A stretch of 6,792 bases of DNA, taken from NCBI GenBank assembly GCA_020025395.1, contig JAHHSE010000082.1, forward strand, positions 1 through 6,792, in the 5' to 3' direction. Numbering within the stretch: position 1 is the first letter of the stretch; every line of letters begins with the position of its first letter. The notes beneath the pieces were generated by a model. The model did not search any database. It saw only the letters and a list, made by a program, of their open reading frames with translations, and was not told the origin of the DNA. This DNA is from Oscillospiraceae bacterium (GTDB taxonomy: Bacteria; Bacillota; Clostridia; Oscillospirales; Oscillospiraceae). Shown here in pieces: positions 1 through 6,123 of this stretch. The position numbers and the translations under genes are program-made.

Positions 1-83
1 TCTATTTTATTTACCGCTGCGGCGGCAAACTCTGCGAGGCTTTTTTGACACGCTGTTTTTGAGGAGCGGGGGACTTGGGAGGG

Positions 84-1523
84 TCAGCCGTTCTGCTCCA
101 AAAGCTCCTGCTTAATGTCCCAGAGTGTTTGGGAAAGATCCACATAGTAGGTATGGGGATACTCGAATCGCTTGACCTCCTCCCAAAGGGTGTCAATCTG
201 GGCTTTGCAATAGGCTCTGGACTCCTCCATGGAAGGGAGATCATAGACCAGCCTTCCGCCCAGGAAAATGGGGGCCAGCAGAGGCCGGGCCACAAAGTCG
301 GAGACAACTTTCCGTTTCCAGGTGGCATCAGGGTCAAAAAGCTCCAGAGGTTTGCTGTCATCCAACACCTCGTTGTGGAGGCAGATGAGGTCGGCGATGG
401 CCTTTCCGCTCTCACGGGCGAAGAGGCGATAGACCTTTTTGAAGTGGGGGATGGTGATCTTAGCCGGATTTTCCGAGATCTTGATTTTTGGGACAATGTT
501 TCCCCCGGCATCCTCCACGGCGGCCAGTTTGTAGACTCCGCCAAAGACGGGCTCGCTTTTGGAGGTGATGAGCCGCTCGCCCACGCCGAAGGCGTCGATC
601 CTGGCTCCCTGGAGGAGAAGGTCCCGGATGATGTACTCATCCAGAGAGTTGGAGGCCACAATCTTACAGTCGGTGAGGCCGGCATCGTCCAGCATCTTCC
701 GGGCCTTGCGGGAGAGATAGGTCAGGTCCCCGGAATCCAGACGGATGCCGCAGTGGGTGATTCCCCGGGGCAGCAGGACCTCCTGAAAGGCCTTGATGGC
801 GTTTGGGACCCCGGACTGGAGGACATTGTAGGTGTCCACCAGGAGGACGGCGTTGTGGGGATAGACCTGGCAATAGGTCTTAAAGGCGGTGTACTCGTCG
901 GGGAACATCTGAATCCAGGAGTGGGCCATGGTTCCCCCGGCGGGGGAGCCATAGAGTTTGTCCGCCATGGTACAGGCGGTGCCCGCGCAGCCGGCCAGAT
1001 AAGAGGCTCTGGCTCCGAGAAGAGCACCGGAAGGCCCCTGGGCCCGCCGGGAGCCGAACTCACTCACCGGCCTGCCCTGGGCGGCCCGGACCACCCGATT
1101 GGACTTGGTGGCGATCAGGGACTGGTGATTGAGGGAGAGGAGGAGATAGGTCTCAATGAACTGGGCCTGAATGGCGGGGGCCCGAACGGTGAGAATAGGC
1201 TCACGGGGAAAGATGGGGGTGCCTTCGGGGACCGCCCAGATATCCCCGGTGAAATGGAAGGTGCGGAGATAGTCCAGGAAGGTTTCGTCAAAGCCGCCCT
1301 TCCCTCGGAGATAGGAGATATCCTCCTCCGTAAAGGAGAGATGTTGAATGTACTCCACCACCTGCTGGAGACCGGCGGCAATGGCAAACCCGCCCCCGTC
1401 AGGGACATCTCGGAAAAAGACATCAAAATAACAAATCTGATCGCCCATGCCGGTCTGGAAATACCCGTTTCCCATCGTCAGCTCATAAAAATCACAGAGC
1501 AGGGTGTAATTCATGGTATCCAT
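84..1523 (-). CDS. pncB: Nicotinate phosphoribosyltransferase
   Basis: Cytoplasmic enzyme of NAD salvage (Preiss-Handler pathway): it joins nicotinate and PRPP to give nicotinate mononucleotide, with ATP hydrolysis. The 479-residue product has the usual family length and an uninterrupted set of family blocks. These are DFYELTM near residues 11-17, EFGSRRAQGPSGAL at 155-168, GTMAHSWI at 197-204 with His201 as the expected phosphorylated histidine, LLVDTYNV at 227-234, GIRLDSGDL at 259-267 and FGVGERLITS at 312-321. The C-terminal block contains PIFLGGRLVYDLP at 418-430. The first ATG is preferred because AGAGAGG lies 10 bases upstream (1534-1540); the ATG three codons later would be too far from it. 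It sits 64 bp downstream of the TIGR04255 gene on the same strand, with no separate promoter visible in the gap, so co-transcription is likely. Identity rests on recognised motifs, not on a search. Confidence 0.96.
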   Translation of the reverse strand: MDTMNYTLLCDFYELTMGNGYFQTGMGDQICYFDVFFRDVPDGGGFAIAAGLQQVVEYIQHLSFTEEDISYLRGKGGFDETFLDYLRTFHFTGDIWAVPEGTPIFPREPILTVRAPAIQAQFIETYLLLSLNHQSLIATKSNRVVRAAQGRPVSEFGSRRAQGPSGALLGARASYLAGCAGTACTMADKLYGSPAGGTMAHSWIQMFPDEYTAFKTYCQVYPHNAVLLVDTYNVLQSGVPNAIKAFQEVLLPRGITHCGIRLDSGDLTYLSRKARKMLDDAGLTDCKIVASNSLDEYIIRDLLLQGARIDAFGVGERLITSKSEPVFGGVYKLAAVEDAGGNIVPKIKISENPAKITIPHFKKVYRLFARESGKAIADLICLHNEVLDDSKPLELFDPDATWKRKVVSDFVARPLLAPIFLGGRLVYDLPSMEESRAYCKAQIDTLWEEVKRFEYPHTYYVDLSQTLWDIKQELLEQNG

Positions 1524-1548
1524 TGTAACAGGACCTCTCTTTCAAATC

Positions 1549-1565
1549 AAAGGCCGGAGGCCTTT
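1549..1565 (-). other. Short hairpin between TIGR04255 gene and pncB
   Basis: A perfect 7-bp inverted repeat, AAAGGCC-GGA-GGCCTTT on the plus strand, lies in the 64-bp gap. In the leftward direction the stem is followed only by TTTGATTTG, a poor U-tract. It could be a weak or leaky terminator, or a processing site that sets the ratio of the two genes. Rightward it is followed by TTCT, but no rightward gene needs ending here. The hairpin is seen directly; the role is inferred. Confidence 0.35.
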
Positions 1566-1587
1566 TTCTGGGTCGCCGGGGAAGGGG

Positions 1588-2382
1588 TTATCCGTTGGAT
1601 TCCGTGGGACCCAGAGCGGTGAAGAGGGTATTGGTCATGGAGCCCAGGAAGAGGCGCACCGCGTACTGGTGCATGGCCTCCAGACGCTGGGGGATTTGAT
1701 CGGGGGTGATCTGGCCATGGGCGGCAAAGTCCCCGTCCAGGATGAACTTCACCTCGGGGTCCTGCTTGCCTCCGCCCAAAAGGCCTGGGCCGGCGTGCAT
1801 CTTCATCAGGATATCGCCGGCCAGACGGGCCTCCAGATCAATGGAACATTTGGAGACGGAGGATTCCACGATGTCGTCCTCATCCATGGGGCCCAGGAAG
1901 GGAGGCTCCATCAAATCGTTCCAGGCGCTTTCCTCCAGGCCCAGCCGTTTCCGGGAGAAGGCATTCACATACCGGAGGCCGATGCGCTCAAAGGGGGCGG
2001 GCTGATAGATCTGGAGGAAGCTGGCCAGGGGCTGATCCAGCTTCTGGGCAAAGTCCTCCCAGCCCGTATAACGCAGGGTGGAGAGGGCGATGAAGTCCCG
2101 GGTGAGGTTGATTTTCCAGAATCCGTCCTCAGAGATAAAATTGTAGTTTTGGACCGGGGGCTGAGGCTCCAGCCGCTGCTCCGGGGTGCCTTGATTGACC
2201 AGGCGGGGGGGAAGCTGCTCCGTCTTAGCCGCATAGCGGGGGAATGCGTGGCGGATGGCCTCCTGAAAAGCGGCAGGCTCCTGGGCCCCGATGTTCAGAA
2301 TGGAGGGAAAACGGAGCTGGCAGATGGTTTCGATGAGGGGGACACGCTGATAGGAATAGCGCTCATAGTTATGAAAAAGCAT
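1588..2382 (-). CDS. TIGR04255 family protein, function unknown
   Basis: 264-residue soluble protein without signal peptide or obvious membrane segment. It resembles the sporadically distributed TIGR04255 family. The N-terminus reads P-L-I-E-T-I-C-Q-L-R-F-P near residues 15-26, followed by a pattern like PAAFQEAIRHAFPRY at 36-50. Further blocks are WKINLTRDFIALST at 89-102, PFERIGLRYVNAF at 130-142 and a C-terminal segment HQYAVRLFLGSMTNTLF near 238-254. No catalytic motif is recognisable and the biochemical role of the family is not known to me. The start is supported by AAAGGA (2393-2398) 10 bases upstream and by a strong promoter beyond it. It is the first gene of a leftward unit with pncB and is divergent from dpaA. 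The link to pncB may be functional or incidental. The family name is from pattern memory; that the gene is real is much more certain. Confidence 0.82.
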   Translation of the reverse strand: MLFHNYERYSYQRVPLIETICQLRFPSILNIGAQEPAAFQEAIRHAFPRYAAKTEQLPPRLVNQGTPEQRLEPQPPVQNYNFISEDGFWKINLTRDFIALSTLRYTGWEDFAQKLDQPLASFLQIYQPAPFERIGLRYVNAFSRKRLGLEESAWNDLMEPPFLGPMDEDDIVESSVSKCSIDLEARLAGDILMKMHAGPGLLGGGKQDPEVKFILDGDFAAHGQITPDQIPQRLEAMHQYAVRLFLGSMTNTLFTALGPTESNG

Positions 2383-2431
2383 GGTGATGTCGTCCTTTCA
2401 AAGTTCGGTTTCAATCCAATCGTTTGTTGCT

Positions 2432-2460
2432 ATTGTACCTTACCGGCACCAGTCTGTCAA
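2432..2460 (-). promoter_or_regulatory. Promoter for TIGR04255-pncB unit
   Basis: On the minus strand TTGACA (2455-2460) and TACAAT (2432-2437) are separated by exactly 17 bases, close to the housekeeping sigma-A consensus. The predicted transcript would begin about 40 bases before the ATG at 2382. A small 5-bp inverted repeat, TCTGT-CAA-ACAGA (2453-2465), overlaps the -35 box and could be an operator, though it is short enough to arise by chance. Confidence 0.75.
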
Positions 2461-2523
2461 ACAGAGAAAAAAGACGGTCCGGGAGGGAAGAGGCGCATGA
2501 AGGAGCAACAGGAACCCGACAGG

Positions 2524-2532
2524 CATAGAATG
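2524..2532 (+). promoter_or_regulatory. Possible sporulation-type -10 box upstream of dpaA
   Basis: CATAGAATG resembles the CATA-type -10 element used by the mother-cell sigma factors E and K, which would suit a DPA synthesis gene. The match is incomplete. The nearest AC-type -35 candidate, AACA at 2507-2510, is only 13 bases away, shorter than expected, and no sigma-E-like ATATT is present. No good sigma-A promoter faces right here. Tentative call. Confidence 0.3.
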
Positions 2533-2553
2533 TGGGGTAAAGGAGGCGTGTCT

Positions 2554-3426
2554 ATGAGAGCCAGGCATTTTTGGGTGGTCGGCGGAGATCTGCGCCAGGC
2601 AAAGCTGGCGGAACTGCTGGCCGAAGATGGAAATACCGTACATACCTATGGATTGGAACAGGCAGCGGAGCATCAGGAAACGGTTCGGGAGGCCGGCGAT
2701 CTGACCCACATCCGTCAGGCGGACTGCGTGATTCTGCCCCTGCCTGCGGCGGGGGAAGGGGGTGCGGTCCTGACCCCCTTTTCCAAGCGGGTTCTGCCCA
2801 TGGAGGAGATTTTCTCCGCCATGGCTCCGGGACAGCTGGCCCTGGGCGGACTCATCGGGGAGAAAACCGCCGCCCTGGCAGAGGAAAAGCGGGTGATCCT
2901 TCAGGATTACTTCCAGCGGGAGGAGCTGGTGGTGGCCAACGCGGTACCCACGGCGGAGGGCGCCCTCCAGCTTGCCATGGAAAATCTGCCCATTACCCTC
3001 CACGGCTGTCGGGTTTTGGTGCTGGGCTATGGGCGGATTGGAAAGATTCTGGCCCGTCAGCTCCGGGGACTGGGGGCCTTCGTCACGGTGGGGGCCAGAA
3101 AATATGAGCAGCTGGCCTGGGCGGAGGCAGATGGCTGCACGGCCCAGCTCCTGCGGGACCTCCCCGGCTGGCTGTGCGGGTATGACCTGGTCCTCAACAC
3201 CATTCCGGCCAGAGTCCTCACAGGGGAGATGTTGGCGGATTTGAAACCGAACTGTCTGGTGATCGATGTGGCCTCCAAGCCTGGGGGAGTGGATCTGGAC
3301 GCCGCCAAAAAGCTGGGGGTTCCGGTGATCTGGGCCCTGTCCCTCCCCGGAAAGGTGGCCCCGGTGACAGCGGGTCGGGCTATCCAGCAGACCGTTTATC
3401 ACATTTTGAGGGAGAGGGGGATATAA
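2554..3426 (+). CDS. dpaA: Dipicolinate synthase subunit A
   Basis: Subunit A of dipicolinate synthase, acting with DpaB in the mother cell during sporulation to oxidise the dihydrodipicolinate-pathway intermediate to DPA (role known from Bacillus SpoVFA). The 290-residue product matches the family length (about 297 in B. subtilis). It shows WVVGGDLRQ at 7-15, NAVPTAEGAL at 129-138, a Rossmann nucleotide-binding loop GYGRIG at 158-163, NTIPARVL at 215-222, DVASKPGG at 238-245 and LPGKVAPVTAG at 264-274. I chose the ATG at 2554 because AGGAGG (2541-2546) lies 7 bases upstream and the N-terminus then matches SpoVFA. An in-frame ATG at 2497 with GGGAGGG upstream would add 19 hydrophilic residues and cannot be fully excluded. 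The open frame extends further upstream, but that part only shadows the opposite gene. One base separates its stop from the dpaB start, so the two are co-translated from one operon. Confidence 0.95.
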   Translation: MRARHFWVVGGDLRQAKLAELLAEDGNTVHTYGLEQAAEHQETVREAGDLTHIRQADCVILPLPAAGEGGAVLTPFSKRVLPMEEIFSAMAPGQLALGGLIGEKTAALAEEKRVILQDYFQREELVVANAVPTAEGALQLAMENLPITLHGCRVLVLGYGRIGKILARQLRGLGAFVTVGARKYEQLAWAEADGCTAQLLRDLPGWLCGYDLVLNTIPARVLTGEMLADLKPNCLVIDVASKPGGVDLDAAKKLGVPVIWALSLPGKVAPVTAGRAIQQTVYHILRERGI

Positions 3427-3427
3427 A

Positions 3428-4021
3428 ATGGAAGAGGGAAGAATCGGATTTGCCTTTTGCGGCTCCTATTGTACCTACAGCCGGGCCATGGATGCCTTGG
3501 AGGAGGTGGCGGCCCGGTGGAGTCAGGTGATCCCTATCGTCTCGGAGGGGGGAACCGTCACCGATACCCGGTTTGGGGAGGCCCACGAGTGGATGATGGA
3601 GATGGAGCGGATCTGTGGGCGGAGACCCATTGCCTCCATCAAGGAGGCGGAGCCTATCGGCCCCAAAAAGCTGCTGGACGCCCTGGTGATCTGCCCCTGT
3701 ACGGGAAACACGCTGGGAAAGCTGGCCAATGGCATTGCGGATACCAGCGTAACCATGGCGGCGAAGTCCCATTTGAGAAACGGCAGGCCGGTGATTCTGG
3801 CGGTCTCCACCAACGACGGTCTGTCAGGCTCCGGGGAGAACATCGGAAAGCTGCTGAACCGGAGGGACTTTTATTTCGTACCCTTCCGGCAGGACGACCC
3901 GGCGGGAAAGCCCAGAAGTCTGGTGGCGGATTTTGATCTGACGGTTCAGACGCTGGCCTCCGCCCTAAAGGGGGAGCAGCTTCAGCCCATTGTACTGGGA
4001 CCGATGGGAGCAGGGTCCTAA
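3428..4021 (+). CDS. dpaB: Dipicolinate synthase subunit B
   Basis: Flavoprotein-like subunit B of dipicolinate synthase (SpoVFB homologue), partner of DpaA in making the DPA that is loaded into the spore core. The 197-residue length matches the family (about 200). Visible blocks are GFAFCGSYCTYSRA at 7-20, typical of flavoprotein/decarboxylase-type phosphate binding, and SEGGTVTDTRFG at 39-50. They continue with EPIGPKKLLDALVICPCTGNT (about 75-95), AVSTNDGLS at 125-133 and a C-terminal FRQDDPAGKPRSLVADF at 153-169. The start is the ATG one base after the dpaA stop, with a GGGAGAGGGGG-type site immediately upstream inside the dpaA end. The stop codon lies in the A-tract that begins the downstream hairpin. 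Unlike B. subtilis, no asd or dapA genes follow, so the operon appears to be dpaAB only. Confidence 0.95.
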   Translation: MEEGRIGFAFCGSYCTYSRAMDALEEVAARWSQVIPIVSEGGTVTDTRFGEAHEWMMEMERICGRRPIASIKEAEPIGPKKLLDALVICPCTGNTLGKLANGIADTSVTMAAKSHLRNGRPVILAVSTNDGLSGSGENIGKLLNRRDFYFVPFRQDDPAGKPRSLVADFDLTVQTLASALKGEQLQPIVLGPMGAGS

Positions 4022-4055
4022 AAAAAGCGGCGGGACTTTAGCCGGTCCCACCGCT
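4020..4055 (-). terminator. Intrinsic terminator for leftward transcription from xre
   Basis: Stem AGCGGCGGGAC (4026-4036) pairs with GTCCCACCGCT (4045-4055) with one C-A mismatch and an 8-base loop. Read leftward, the stem is followed by seven Ts (complement of 4020-4026), a classic rho-independent layout. Rightward it has no T-tract. It would end transcripts coming from the xre gene and starts directly at the dpaB stop codon. Confidence 0.7.
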
Positions 4056-4056
4056 C

Positions 4057-4098
4057 AGGCTGTCGGAAAAGTCCGTGACCTTTCCGACAGCCTTTCTC
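4057..4098 (+). terminator. Hairpin terminator for dpaAB
   Basis: A perfect 13-bp stem, AGGCTGTCGGAAA (4057-4069) with TTTCCGACAGCCT (4081-4093), encloses an 11-base loop and is followed by TTCTC. The stem is strong but the T-tract is short, so termination may be partial or rely on the tandem arrangement with the preceding hairpin. Confidence 0.6.
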
Positions 4099-4262
4099 AT
4101 GCAGAGCCTTTCCCGGTGTTAAAAACCGGAAAGCGCTTCGCTTTGCCGGCCCTTGCTTTGCAAGGGCTGCGGGGCATTTGACCCCATTTAGGGCGGGCAT
4201 TGCCCCTTTAAGCTCCTCCGCCCTCTCCCGGAACAACGGCTTTCTTTGGGAGGTTCGGAAGG
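4099..4262. other. Hairpin-rich non-coding stretch between convergent genes
   Basis: No gene is supported here. Several short inverted repeats follow one another. CTTTCCCGG (4108-4116) pairs with CCGGAAAG (4126-4133) with one bulge. AAAGCG-CTT-CGCTTT spans 4130-4144, GCCCTTGC-TTT-GCAAGGGC spans 4149-4167, GGGG/CCCC spans 4171-4185 and GGGC-ATT-GCCC spans 4195-4205. It may be a 3' untranslated region of xre, a dispersed palindromic element or a small structured RNA; the sequence alone does not decide. Confidence 0.4.
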
Positions 4263-4802
4263 TCACCTGGACTTCTTCTTTAGAAAGAGCGCCAGCATCA
4301 CCCCCGCCGCCAAAACGATCAGGCCGAAGAGGAGGAGGAACCCCCCGACCAGATAGACAGGGTTATGGGACAGGGTCTCGGAACCGAAGGTCTCTTCAAT
4401 GCCCATAAACATCCTTTGAGAGACAAACCGGGCAAGACCGCCCATCAGGGCCAAAAATCCCCCCCACAGAGAGAGAAGGAGCCCGGCCAGCCAGCCATAC
4501 CTTCGCACCAGCCTGCCCACAACCCCCGGAAATGCTTCCGGGGAGAGGGGCGCTTCCTTGGCGGCAGTGCCTGGTTTGACCTGCTGGGGTCCCTCCTCTA
4601 CCGGGTCCTCCTCAGAGAGGAGCCAGTCTACAGAGACCTGAAAGAGGTCCGCCAGACGCCTCAGCTTGCCCGCATCCGGCTCGGACTCCCCCAGCTCCCA
4701 CTTGCTCACCGCCTGACGGGAGACCCCAAGCTGCTCCGCCAGCGCCTCCTGAGACAAGCCCTTCTTCTTTCTGCAACCGCAAATCTTTTCCGCCAGCTTC
4801 AT
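4263..4802 (-). CDS. Xre-family regulator with C-terminal membrane helices
   Basis: 179-residue predicted DNA-binding protein anchored in the membrane. Residues about 7-61 form a Cro/C1-type helix-turn-helix, with SQEALAEQLGVSRQAVSKWE (17-36) as the helix-turn-recognition core and VSVDWLL at 56-62 closing the domain. A charged, proline-containing linker (about 63-95) follows. Two hydrophobic segments come next, near 103-124 and 149-174, separated by a loop of about 25 residues; the tail is KKKSR. The arginine-rich stretch before the first segment and the lysine tail suggest both ends are cytoplasmic. The start is supported by AAGGGGG (about 4811-4817) some 8 bases upstream. It is divergent from asnA and probably binds the repeats between the two genes, controlling itself and possibly asnA (inference). 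The signal it senses is unknown. Confidence 0.88.
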   Translation of the reverse strand: MKLAEKICGCRKKKGLSQEALAEQLGVSRQAVSKWELGESEPDAGKLRRLADLFQVSVDWLLSEEDPVEEGPQQVKPGTAAKEAPLSPEAFPGVVGRLVRRYGWLAGLLLSLWGGFLALMGGLARFVSQRMFMGIEETFGSETLSHNPVYLVGGFLLLFGLIVLAAGVMLALFLKKKSR

Positions 4803-4843
4803 TTGAATAACCCCCTTGATTGATTGGAATGAATTCTACTTGG

Positions 4844-4872
4844 ATTCTACCGAAAATCCGGTTGCGAATCAA
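4844..4872 (-). promoter_or_regulatory. Promoter of the Xre regulator gene
   Basis: On the minus strand TTGATT (4867-4872) and TAGAAT (4844-4849) are 17 bases apart, a good sigma-A-type arrangement about 40 bases before the ATG. A second TAGAAT lies 11 bases further downstream (4833-4838), as part of a direct repeat of ATTCTAC on the plus strand. The -35 box and spacer overlap the left half of the inverted repeat at 4858-4868, which fits autoregulation. Confidence 0.6.
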
Positions 4873-4909
4873 CATGACAGGGATGGAGATTTCGCAACCG
4901 GAGGTTGCG
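4858..4909. promoter_or_regulatory. Candidate operator array (GGTTGCG half-sites)
   Basis: CCGGTTGCGAA (4858-4868) and TTCGCAACCGG (4891-4901) are perfect 11-bp inverted copies whose centres are 33 bp apart, about three helical turns. A third copy, GGTTGCG (4903-4909), forms with the second a compact 17-bp palindrome, CGCAACC-GGA-GGTTGCG (4893-4909). This is the size and symmetry expected for an Xre dimer site. The left half-site lies within the xre promoter. The repeats are seen directly; binding by the neighbouring regulator is inferred. Confidence 0.6.
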
Positions 4910-4928
4910 GAGCCTGTTTTTTCTGCCT

Positions 4929-4941
4929 GTTTCCCGGAAAC
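4929..4941. promoter_or_regulatory. 13-bp palindrome upstream of asnA promoter
   Basis: GTTTCC-C-GGAAAC is a perfect palindrome ending 13 bp before the asnA -35 box. It could be an operator for a separate regulator of asnA. It is short, so chance occurrence is possible. Confidence 0.3.
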
Positions 4942-4954
4942 TCCAATCTTTTCC

Positions 4955-4983
4955 TTGTGTTTGGCGGAGGAAGGCAGTATAAT
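4955..4983 (+). promoter_or_regulatory. Promoter of asnA
   Basis: TTGTGT (4955-4960) and a perfect TATAAT (4978-4983) are 17 bases apart. The predicted transcript starts near 4990, giving a leader of about 30 bases before the asnA ATG. That is too short for a T-box or other riboswitch, so asnA control here should act at the promoter. Confidence 0.75.
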
Positions 4984-5018
4984 ACAAAAATCACATTTTA
5001 AAAATTGGAGGGACTGCC

Positions 5019-6032
5019 ATGGAGCGCTCCGAGATCCCTATGCATTACGCTTCCCGCCTCAATCTGTATGACACACAGAAGGCCATCGGCCTTTTGAAAC
5101 GGCTTTTTGAGGATACCCTTTGCGGGGCCCTCAATCTCCGTCGGGTTTCCGCCCCCCTCTTTGTGGAGGCCTCCTCCGGACTGAACGATGACTTAAACGG
5201 AGTGGAACGGGCGGTCACCTTCGATGTGCCTGCCGCCGGACGGGATGCCCAGGTGGTCCACTCCCTGGCCAAGTGGAAACGGATGGCCCTTTACCGCTAT
5301 CAGTTTTCCGTGGGAGAGGGGCTGTACACCGACATGAACGCCATTCGCCGGGAGGAGGTGCCGGACAACCTCCACTCGGTCTATGTGGACCAGTGGGACT
5401 GGGAGCGGGTCATCGCCCCCAGGGACAGGAACGAGACCTGTCTGCGGGATACGGTCCAGCGCATTGTGGATGCCATGTGTGAGACCCAGACCACCCTGCG
5501 GGCCATCTTTCCCCAGCTGGTCCCCCTGGACCTGATGAGCCGGGAGGTGAGCTTTGTCACCACCCAGGAGCTGGAGGATCTCTATCCGGAGCTTACCCCA
5601 AAGGAGCGGGAGAACGCCTATGTGAAGGCGCATCCCACCACCTTCCTCATGCAGATCGGCGGGGTGCTGAGGTCGGGGAAAAAGCATGACGGCCGTGCCC
5701 CCGACTATGATGACTGGACCTTAAACGGGGACATTCTGGTGTGGAACGCCATTTTGAATCAGGGGGTGGAGCTGTCCTCCATGGGAATCCGGGTGGACGC
5801 AGAGACCCTGGACCGGCAGCTGACTCTGTCCGGCTGTGAGGACCGTCGAGCCTTCCAGTTCCATAAAATGCTCCTGAGCGGGGACCTCCCCCTGACCATC
5901 GGGGGCGGGATCGGTCAGTCCCGGCTCTGTCTCCAGCTGCTGGGCAAGGCTCATATCGGAGAGGTCCAGGCCGGCATCTGGGACGAGGATACCATCCGGG
6001 TCTGCCGTGACGCCGGTGTGATCCTTCTGTGA
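5019..6032 (+). CDS. asnA: Aspartate-ammonia ligase (asparagine synthetase A)
   Basis: Cytoplasmic enzyme that makes asparagine from aspartate and ammonia with ATP giving AMP and pyrophosphate; its fold is related to class II aminoacyl-tRNA synthetases. The 337-residue product agrees with the family (330 in E. coli). Conserved blocks are present throughout: SSGLNDDLNGVER at 52-64, VHSLAKWKRMALYRY at 80-94, EGLYTDMNAIRREE at 100-113, HSVYVDQWDWE at 119-129, GRAPDYDDWTLNGDI at 225-239, ELSSMGIRVD at 251-260 and LPLTIGGGIGQSRL at 290-303. The start is supported by GGAGGG (5007-5012), 6 bases upstream. It appears monocistronic, with its own promoter and a strong hairpin after the stop. It is divergent from a membrane-anchored Xre regulator. 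No frameshift or missing motif is seen. Confidence 0.97.
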   Translation: MERSEIPMHYASRLNLYDTQKAIGLLKRLFEDTLCGALNLRRVSAPLFVEASSGLNDDLNGVERAVTFDVPAAGRDAQVVHSLAKWKRMALYRYQFSVGEGLYTDMNAIRREEVPDNLHSVYVDQWDWERVIAPRDRNETCLRDTVQRIVDAMCETQTTLRAIFPQLVPLDLMSREVSFVTTQELEDLYPELTPKERENAYVKAHPTTFLMQIGGVLRSGKKHDGRAPDYDDWTLNGDILVWNAILNQGVELSSMGIRVDAETLDRQLTLSGCEDRRAFQFHKMLLSGDLPLTIGGGIGQSRLCLQLLGKAHIGEVQAGIWDEDTIRVCRDAGVILL

Positions 6033-6079
6033 GAACGGACGGGGAAACGGCTTTGTTCGGGAGGTTTTTGAGAAAACGG

Positions 6080-6123
6080 AGCAGCGGAGCGTATCGAAAC
6101 CCGATACGCTCCGCTGCTGTTTA
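6080..6123. terminator. Strong bidirectional hairpin between asnA and the small Cys protein
   Basis: A perfect 17-bp stem (6080-6096 with 6102-6118) encloses a 5-base loop, AAACC. It lies about 48 bases after the asnA stop and directly abuts the stop codon of the leftward 69-residue gene. Rightward it is followed by GTTTA; leftward by CCGTTTTCTC. Neither T-tract is ideal, but the stem is long enough to serve both converging genes. Confidence 0.7.

Noticed and set aside
11..685. Minus-strand frame running past the pncB end to position 11
   Set aside because: Mostly an alternative frame of pncB with serine/proline-rich shadow composition; pncB already ends at the normal family C-terminus, so no frameshifted extension is needed. 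Nothing else in 1-83 supports a gene, and no clear pncB terminator is visible there.
75..1622. Long open frame of 515 codons on the plus strand, antisense to pncB
   Set aside because: It lies opposite a complete, strongly recognised pncB, has glycine-rich low-information content with no family motif, and is explained by codon bias of a G+C-rich gene.
1513..2553. Upstream extension of the dpaA frame by 347 codons
   Set aside because: It is antisense to the TIGR04255 gene and its promoter; the family N-terminus and the AGGAGG site place the start at 2554.
2440..3402. 320-codon minus-strand frame opposite dpaA
   Set aside because: Shadow of dpaA: no family motifs, no ribosome binding site, and it covers a highly conserved gene on the other strand.
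3990..4181. 63-codon plus-strand frame overlapping the dpaB end
   Set aside because: It runs through both terminator hairpins and lacks a ribosome binding site of its own; non-coding structure explains it.
4018..4266. 82-codon minus-strand frame starting GTG and overlapping the xre stop by four bases
   Set aside because: The overlap looks like translational coupling, but the product is encoded by the hairpins and terminators of the intergenic region and has no recognisable domain.
4893..4920. Hairpin CGCAACC-GGA-GGTTGCG followed at a distance by six Ts, as a possible attenuator or T-box remnant for asnA
   Set aside because: It lies upstream of the asnA promoter, the stem and T-tract are separated by 7 bases, and no T-box sequence is present; an operator role is more likely.
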